From Panicum virgatum (lineage: Eukaryota; Streptophyta; Magnoliopsida; Poales; Poaceae): 64,000 bases of DNA. This document shows, piece after piece, positions 56,901-64,000 of this stretch (position 1 is its first letter; each line of letters starts with the position of its first letter). The translations under genes were made by a program, and so were the position numbers. The stretch lies in contig NC_053144.1 of NCBI RefSeq assembly GCF_016808335.1, forward strand, positions 68,495,400-68,559,399, read 5' to 3'. The notes beneath the pieces were generated by a model, which saw only the letters and a program-made list of their open reading frames with translations, was not told where the DNA came from and made no database searches.

Positions 56901-59101
56901 ACTATATTAACTTTCATTACATGTTATTATTTTATGCATTTTAAATTCCTGTAATTATTTAAATCTCACGAATTTATTGTTTGCAATCCATATTATTTAA
57001 TTGCAAAACATAATCCCGAAGATTACGCCGATCCGACCGGCGCAGGAGAGAGAGGGAGCGATAGAGAGAGAGAGTGGGGAGGAACGGAGCGAGGGGAGAG
57101 CCGCAAGGCAGCACGGCGCCGCGCGTAGCCCTCGCCCGAGCCGGCCGCCGCCGCGTGCCCCGTGAGGCGGTCGCCGTCGCGCTCCCCTCTGCCGGGCCGC
57201 CGCCGCCCCACGCGCCGGCCGGCCTCCGCACGCCGCGAGCAGGAGGGCGCAGGGGAGTGGGGAGCACCAGAAGGGAGCAGACCAGAGCCGTGGGGGAGAG
57301 AGAAAATGGAAGGGAGGGAGGAGTGCGTCGATAGGGGCAGAGAGTAGGAAAAAAAACTCGGGTCCAACATCCGGTAGTGGTTACAGCGTGACCCCCATGG
57401 TCAAAAGAGTGATTAGCCTGCGACACACGTTTTAAAATCTCATGCACGGATAAAATAAAAACACACCCTTATATGCTAATGCTATACAGTTGTTCCACTA
57501 CACAAGTTATTCAACCCGCTAACAGTAATTGCAGCAATAACCTATGGCAAAAAAAAAACGAGATAACAAATTGACCAATTAGTCTCACATGCATAGCAAT
57601 CTTAAAAAAAAATTCTATCAATCTAATTACATTCTTCTTCCGTGTATCAAACAAAGTTTCATATAATACAAAAAAAGTAAAAATCAGGAGATTTGTACTT
57701 GTATAGGTTCAAATGAAAGTAAAACAAATCACACATAGGAGACCTGCAATTTCTGGGGGTAGCAATGCAAACAGCAAAGACAACACTGTGTCATCCGTAT
57801 CCATGTTCTGAGCATAAGAACGTTAGAGCAAGCCGGACCTCGTGGTGATCCACTGTAGTGGCAGGTCTCTCCAGCTTCCTGTGTGCTGCGATGCATGCAT
57901 ACCTTTAATTTCAAAATGGATCAGAGAGCTAGCCTACAGCACGAAGACATGATTGAGAAAGAGGCAGAGGGGGAGGAGAGAAGCTGCTCGCGCTGGATCA
58001 TTAATACACAGAGATACCGGTACAGTACACTCCGAGACCAGCAGCATGCGTATGTCTCGTGACCACTTGAATTTGTTTATTTTTTTGTGTACTTGTATTA
58101 GAAGAAAAGGTACGTTAGAGTGGTTACATACATAATCGTTAAAATTTGTTGAATTCAGACGAGTGTAGTTTTGAAAACTGGGAGTTGGGATGTGCATATA
58201 TATATTTGTAAGAGCCATACTTCAGATTTTTTTTCTTACTAATTAGCTTATATATGTAGTGTAACTCATTTGCAGGTTAGATAGCAGCCGAGTATCAGAT
58301 TAATCAAATCAAGTCATTAAATTGTCCTGGCACCGGTGCATGCCCTTACATAAAATGGAGGCCGGGCTTACACGAGTGAACTTTTCCGATCCTATATATA
58401 CTATGGAGATATATACATAAGACATGATCAATAAGTAAAGGCGCATACATTCAAGTATATGAGAAACACCCCTAAAAAAAGTGTACGAGAAACTGACTGT
58501 TGCATACGCATGCATTCATATGTTCCAGGCCTCCAACAGAAATTCAAGATCGATCCAAGAAGAATTTTCAGGCCAAGCAGTGTATGGTGCCCTGGAGGCT
58601 TGGCTTCGCCGTAGCTACTATACTGTCTTTTACAGGCTGCACTACTACTACCCGTTTCTACTCCAGTGGTCGACAACCTAGCTCTCATGCATCACCTGTA
58701 AAACATTGTAGTTGAAGGTTTTTGCACAGCAGGATTGTGCAAAATCTATGCTTGTCAACGTGATTTGTATGTGCGTTTCAAGCACCAAGAATTAAATATG
58801 CACGCGCGCATGATTGGAAGTTTGAACTCTGAAGCCTGAACAAGTAAAATCATCTACACTACTACGTCGCAACAGCGGATTTATGCAGACACTAGGCCAG
58901 GTAAAAACTGCTCCGGAACGAAACGCAGGCATAAGCGCTAGCATATGAATGCAGAATGCTCACATATCATCAGGAGTATGGAGTATATAATACAGTCTGC
59001 CCATATATGGCCGCTCTTACCTTAACATCATACAAGATCCCAAGTGAACAAGACAGAGTAGGGAACCCAGATTGTTGAGAGCTAGTGCGACCGAATCTCG
59101 T
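53958..59101. other. Intergenic region of unit 2, no gene recognised
   Basis: Colinear with 9336-14427. It contains a 24-base C run, about 100 bp of additional GC-rich sequence after it, and the same GC-rich CACTAG-bounded stretch (from about 56093). No gene is supported. Confidence 0.5.
55163..55186. repeat. Run of 24 C residues
   Basis: Uninterrupted C homopolymer where copy 1 (near 10541-10550) has only CCCCC. The G-rich complement could form quadruplex structures, and the length may be affected by sequencing or assembly error. Confidence 0.9.
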
Positions 59102-59214
59102 ATGAAAGAGTACTAAGATATTGGCACGGCTCAATCAGAAACACCATATCGCGGGCATGGCATCCCGCGTGGTCATCTGAGTGAGCCGAGCCAACATCAT
59201 AGCTACTATTTCAT
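59102..59214 (-). ncRNA. MIR171: MIR171 precursor, unit 2 copy, canonical mature sequence
   Basis: A minus-strand hairpin of 113 nt. The 3' arm (59117-59137) reads TGATTGAGCCGTG then CCAATATC, the canonical plant miR171 with no mismatch. The 5' arm (59176-59196) reads TGTTGGCTCGG then CTCACTCAGA, the usual star. They pair with 2-nt overhangs, and the lower stem extends by about 15 bp. The loop is GC-rich (GCGGGATGCCATGCCCGC). The expected role is silencing of HAM/SCL6 GRAS genes, which control meristem maintenance and branching. It is annotated as functional on sequence grounds only. Confidence 0.95.
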
Positions 59215-59957
59215 CCCCTCCTTTCCTTTTGCAGGCCCCTGCAGATCGATTGGTGCTGGAAAGTAGGAGCAGGCACATGCCAATTCGCCATGGCATGCAG
59301 ATAAGATGAACAGCGAAGAGTAGCTGGAGAGAAGAGAACAGGAGGAGAAGAGAGATGGAGGTGGAAGAATAGGAGAAGGGAGAGAGAGGGAGGACGGATT
59401 GGGGCATTAATGGAAACCAGGCCCTGTCTGTCTCTCTCCATCTCCATTCTCCAACATCATCGTGGAGTAGTCCGTGGATGCATATGTAGGTGCAACCACA
59501 TAAATGAGATTCCCCGGGCCACGCCCAGCTTTCTTGCCCGATCTGATCCCTCCCTCTCCCTCCTCTAGCCCTCCCCCACACAGCTGCTGGCTGCTGCTAG
59601 CCTGCTAGCTCTCGACCGCCGCAAAGGATCGGAAGAGGTGCCCAGGCCGCCAGCAAGCCAACAACAACATTGTCTGCCAGTCTGCCTGCGTCTGTTCAAG
59701 TGTTCATGTGTGAGCGAGAGAGAAACGAAACCCTAGCTAAGCTAGCAGCTATGGCGGCGTGGTGTGGCTTTCTTCTACCGACGGGGCATCTTGGCGACGG
59801 GTGAGGACTGAGGACGGCGAAGAACGTGCGTGCTACAGCTCCGCCATGCTTGAGAGGTTGAGGGCGGGCGGGGGGTGGATCGGAGTAAATGTGTTACGGA
59901 CGCGGTGCGATCGGGACGTGCGTTTAATTTCCACCATTTTTCATCGGTTTCAGCTGA

Positions 59958-60309
59958 GGCCGTGTTTAGTTTGTACGCAAAAATTTTTTGCGATGGAATC
60001 TTACTAATTTGAAGTACTAAATGAAGTCTATTTATAAAACTTTTTGTATAGATGAGTTGTAAATCGCGAGACGAATCTAATAATGCTAATTAATTCATGA
60101 TTAATCAATAATTAGCAGATGATTACTGTAACCTCACTGTTGCAAATCATGAATTAAGTAGGCTCATTAGATTCGTCTCGCGATTTATAGCCTATCCATG
60201 TAAAAAGTTTTGTAAATAGACTTCATTTAGTACTCCATACATGTATCGAAATATTCGATATGACATTTTTCTTGTGTTTACGGGGTTTATGAGTGGGAAA
60301 AACAGGGCC
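59958..60309. mobile_element. Tourist-like MITE, copy 2
   Basis: 352 bp, same ends and flanking TGA as the element at 15387-15738. A few substitutions separate the copies. Confidence 0.7.
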
Positions 60310-61105
60310 TGAGTCGTTGGAGGCACGGATGAGGACGATCCCGAGCTTTGATGGAGCTGCTGGCTGAGATATGGATGGGTGGTTACAGCTGCATTTACGA
60401 AGGGGCGTGACACCATTCACCACGGGTAATTACTCATGCCGTTTCAATTTCGATCGAACGACTTTCGCAGAAGGGGAGGGGGCGCCGGAAGAATAGGAGA
60501 ACCAACCAGCAGAGTCCTTGGTGACGCAGGACGACTAAAACTAGGATTTGTAAGGGGTTTTAGGCGATCCCAATCCAAAACACTACTAATGATGGTTTCT
60601 ATACTTGCCATGTTATATAGATACTACTCATAGAAACTACATCCCCACTGAATAATTTTTTTTAAAAAAATCGCAATCCAATCATATTTCTTTCTCTCTT
60701 TTCTTCCTCTAATCCTAGTTTCTTTTGTCTTGCTTTTTTGTGTAGATATAGTTTCTTGTATGAGATCTGATTTCTTCATCTTTTTTCTTCTCTCCTCGTA
60801 AATTCTTTTGCTACCTCAGCTTTTTGCTTACATGACAATATATTTAATGCTATGGAAACCAACTGAGTTGAAGGGTTGGGACTGCCCTTATAAGGCCCGT
60901 CTCAATGGGGTTTCATGGAGAATTTCGTGACATTAAATATCATCAATTTTGCTGACGTGGCAAGAAGAGAAAAGAATGAAGTTTTATGGGATGTGAAGAG
61001 AGTTTCATCACTATAAAATTTATCTAGCACGATTACCTAGTTTTCAGTTTAGATATTTGTGTCCATGAAACTCCCACTGAAATTGACCTAAATCCCTCCA
61101 CATTA

Positions 61106-62074
61106 GGCTATCTCCAACAATGAAGACCCAAAAACGAGACTCATTCCATGTTTTATGTCATGCACAGTAAATGGGTTCCACCCCAAAATCTCGGCATCTC
61201 CAACAGCGAACGCAAAATTCTCTCCTCCATGGGGGAGCTCGGCCCGGCGCCATGGGGGAGCTCGGCCCCGGCGGCCTGGGGGAGCTCGGCCCCGGCGCCA
61301 TGGGGGAGCTCGGCCCGGCGCCATGGGGGAGCTCGACCCCGGCCGCCATGGGAGAGCTCCATACCGGCCACCTCGCGGTCAGCGGCGACGACGGCCATGG
61401 CGAGCTCGGCCCCGGCGGCCTGGGCGAGCTCGGTGGCGGCGGCCAGGAGGAGCTCGACCTTGGCGCAGCCATGGAGGGAGCTCGACCCCGGCGGCCTGGG
61501 GGAGCGGCGACGGCACGGACGAGCTCGGCCCCGGCGGCCTGGAGGAGCTCGACCCCGGCCGCCATGGGGGAGCTCAACCCTGGCCGGCAGCAGCTCCCAG
61601 CCTCGCGGTTGGCGGCGGCGACGGCCATGGCGAGCTCGGCCCGGCGGCCTGGGCGAGCTCGACCTTGGCGCGGACATGGGGGAGCTCGACCCCGGCGCCA
61701 TGGGGCAGCTCAACCCCGGCGGCCTGGGGGAACGGCGACGGTGCGGACGAGCGACGGCAGCGGCGGCGGCGCGGACAAGCGGCGGCGGCGGCGCGTACAA
61801 GCGGCAGCGGGACAAGCGGCGGCGCGAACGAGCGACGGCAGCGGCGGCTCCTTTTTTTTCCCCTCTCCGTGAAGGGAACGGTTGGCACAGAAGATGGGTC
61901 GAGGAGAGAGAGAGAGAGAGAGAGAGAGCTATTTTTGGGTTGCCAACACCATCGGACCCAAAATGGGTTTTTAGTTTGGGTCCTCTGTTGGAGGCTCATT
62001 TTCCCCCCAAATTCACTATGCATGACCCATATATGGGTTTGGGTCTCCTGATAGGTCCTCTGTTGGAGATAGTC
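61106..62074. mobile_element. PIF/Harbinger-like element with GC-rich internal repeats, copy 2
   Basis: 969 bp with GGCTATCTCC-type inverted termini and TTA on each side (61103-61105 and 62075-62077). The internal GAGCTC/CCATGG/GGCGCC array is nearly the same as in copy 1. A longer GA repeat near 61905-61928 accounts for much of the length difference. Confidence 0.75.
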
Positions 62075-62232
62075 TTAGTGAATGCTAAAAATATTCAAAA
62101 CGCAGGAATAGTGGAGCATGCAAAGCACGGCCATATAGGCTATAAACAGGTTGAATCATCGTGAGGTTAGGGGAGAGAGAGAAGAACACAAGAACTAAGA
62201 AACTTTATTTATGAGAAAAATAATTGAGTCAT

Positions 62233-64000
62233 TGAAACGCCTCATCATAAGAGAATACTTAAATGTGATAACAACATCAGTCCCAGGAGGCTGATGACAC
62301 ATTTATTACATCAGATGGTTCATCACCGTACAACTCTACGCGGTTATGGGCAGAGAAGCGCCACTATCGCGAGGATTACAACCCACACCCACACAACGAT
62401 ATTAATTATAAAAAGGGGGTCGTCAGAGTCTTGCGCCATGCGGGATCTCCTGCGGGTGACTCTAATCCACAGGCAAGGCTGGGTGCAGGACGGTACCCTA
62501 CTCGACGTCCTCGGGAACGAAGTCTGGATCTTCCTCTGAAAAAATTAAGAATGGGGTGAGTACAAACGTACTCAGCAAGTTCAACCACACCCACGGAGGG
62601 GGTATAACAGAATATAATGCACAGGGTAGTTCAAGGATGAGGTTGAGGTTTACTTTTGCGGAAAGCTAGATTTAATGCAAGGGTTCATTTGAAAGAAAGC
62701 ATTTCCAAAACCAGTTTTCTTGTACCGAGTAACCCGAAGGATTAATCCACACAGGATCCAAGTTTTAAGCTGCTACCGGACTCCTCATCCGCCGTAGCAC
62801 ACGGCACAACTGCAGGACACTTTTTCCAAAACAACTCACGCCAACCCATCCCAGAATAAATACTAGTTATGTGACCACACCGTAACTCACCGAGTACCGT
62901 GGGCACGGCTATTCGAATAGATTTTTAACTCTGCAGAGGTGTGCAACTTTACCCACAAGCGGGGTAGCGCAACTCGATCACCTTAGTGTCGGTGCAGATC
63001 CCAACAAAGCCATTACCCACCTTAGCTAGACCTGACTAGCCATCACGGGATCCACCAAGGGGTCATTGACCTATCACAGAGGTTTTTACCGGGGCATGTC
63101 ACACGGAACTAATCCTTTCTCCTTGATCACCCGTTGCTCTCAGCTCTCCTGATGGCTATCAGACTAACTAGTGGGGTTTATGCTAAGCCGTTGCCCATTC
63201 AACGGTCGAGTGGTTTGCACGATAGTGGAGTTAGGTGAGATGACACACCAACTCGGTCCTTAGGGGTGACAAGATGGATATCTCCCTTCCTTGCTCTGCC
63301 ACACAGGCACGAGCGCACCAATCGGCAAATCACACAGAAATGCCATCCATCCCGTCTAAACTCATCTTTTGAACACATTTTCCTTTTATAAAACCAGTTG
63401 TATTGTGTTTAAGGTCCTAAGCATTCTAGCGGCGATTAATGTCCAAACACATTCAGACATTAATCTAGGTGGTCAAGGAATGGTTATAACAAATCAAGGG
63501 GTGGCTATCCAACCATGTTTTCAGCAGACAAAACATATGTAATTTTATAAAATAGGCCAATAGGTTGTGTTTATAAAAACTAGGACAAAACATGCATCAA
63601 AGGGCGGGATTGAACTTGTCGTCTTCAAATCCTTCCGAGGGTTCCTGTTCGAAGTGTTGTCCTTCGGGCTCGGGGTTGCAGAACTGGTCCTCGTTCACTT
63701 GCTCGCAGTACTGCTCGTCGACGGGCTCTCCTTCGTTCACACCGTGATCTACGACGTATACAAACAAACACACAATCAAGAAAAAGAAATAAAAGTTTTA
63801 TCGTTGAGCTCGAATCGGAAACAATTAAGATATGGAGATAGGAGTAATATTTTAGGGCGGTTTCCTAATGGTGTGGACAAAACTATGTTATGAGAGGCGT
63901 GGTAATGTTTCAGGTCGATCTGAGATCGTTTGGCGCATGAAATGATGGGTTACAGAGAGGTTTAGGGATCGAGCGGGGTCCAAGGGCCTTTTTGTAAATA
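62233..64000 (-). mobile_element. Gypsy LTR, minus strand, copy 2 (cut by window end)
   Basis: The duplicate of the LTR at 17648-20528. It starts at TGAAACG and carries the hairpin (62557-62574), block 2 (62498-62535) and block 1 (63597-63749). The sequence ends at 64000, equivalent to 19418, so the rest of the element is outside the window. Confidence 0.88.

Larger units (their letters stand above)
46879..64000. repeat. Segmental duplication, gene-bearing block, copy 2
   Basis: Colinear with 2434-19418 in the same orientation, running to the end of the window. Largest differences: an intron insertion/deletion of about 190 bp in the bHLH gene, about 100 bp of extra GC-rich sequence near 55200-55310, loss of about 115 bp near MIR171, and small indels. 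Confidence 0.95.

Overview
The window is nuclear DNA from a grass, probably a panicoid. The evidence is GC-rich coding exons beside AT-richer introns, GT-AG spliced genes, and dense nested LTR retrotransposons and MITEs of grass-typical kinds. There is no prokaryotic gene organisation.

The main structure is a segmental duplication. One unit carries, left to right, an upstream flank (1-1800), a four-exon bHLH transcription factor gene (2558-4056), a seven-exon plastid-type ankyrin-repeat gene (5934-8780), a MIR171 precursor on the minus strand (14428-14540), several MITEs and a minus-strand gypsy remnant (17648-22905). A second unit repeats this: flank 25809-27932, bHLH 46992-48657, ankyrin gene 50550-53401, MIR171 59102-59214, and the gypsy remnant from 62233 running off the window end. 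The flank copies lie about 25.8 kb apart and the gene copies about 44.5 kb apart. The difference is about 19 kb of transposons (27933-46878) that lie between flank and bHLH gene in the second unit, where 633 bp present in the first unit (1801-2433) are missing.

The transposon block is nested. It starts with a truncated copia-type LTR (27933-29126), followed by a chromovirus-related gypsy element (gypsy-2) whose 5' LTR is split in two (29127-29563 and 43392-44852). Inserted in that LTR is a nearly intact 13.8-kb chromovirus (gypsy-1, 29564-43391) with 3462-bp LTRs, a 5-bp target duplication, tRNA-Met primer site, two paralogous extra ORFs upstream of gag, and a gag-pol broken by stops and frameshifts. 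Gypsy-2 is internally deleted and ends with a 102-bp LTR remnant that directly abuts the bHLH-2 core promoter.

Cellular gene content is three loci in two copies: a transcription factor, a plastid ankyrin protein and a microRNA. The copies are already diverging. The first-unit MIR171 has a substitution inside the mature miRNA, the second-unit ankyrin protein has three missense changes all at ankyrin consensus positions, and the second bHLH gene has lost its upstream promoter to transposons. The related gypsy LTRs also share unexplained coding-like blocks and a perfect hairpin next to a splice-acceptor-like site. No genes were recognised in 8781-14427, 17490-17647, 22906-25808, 53402-59101 or 60310-61105.
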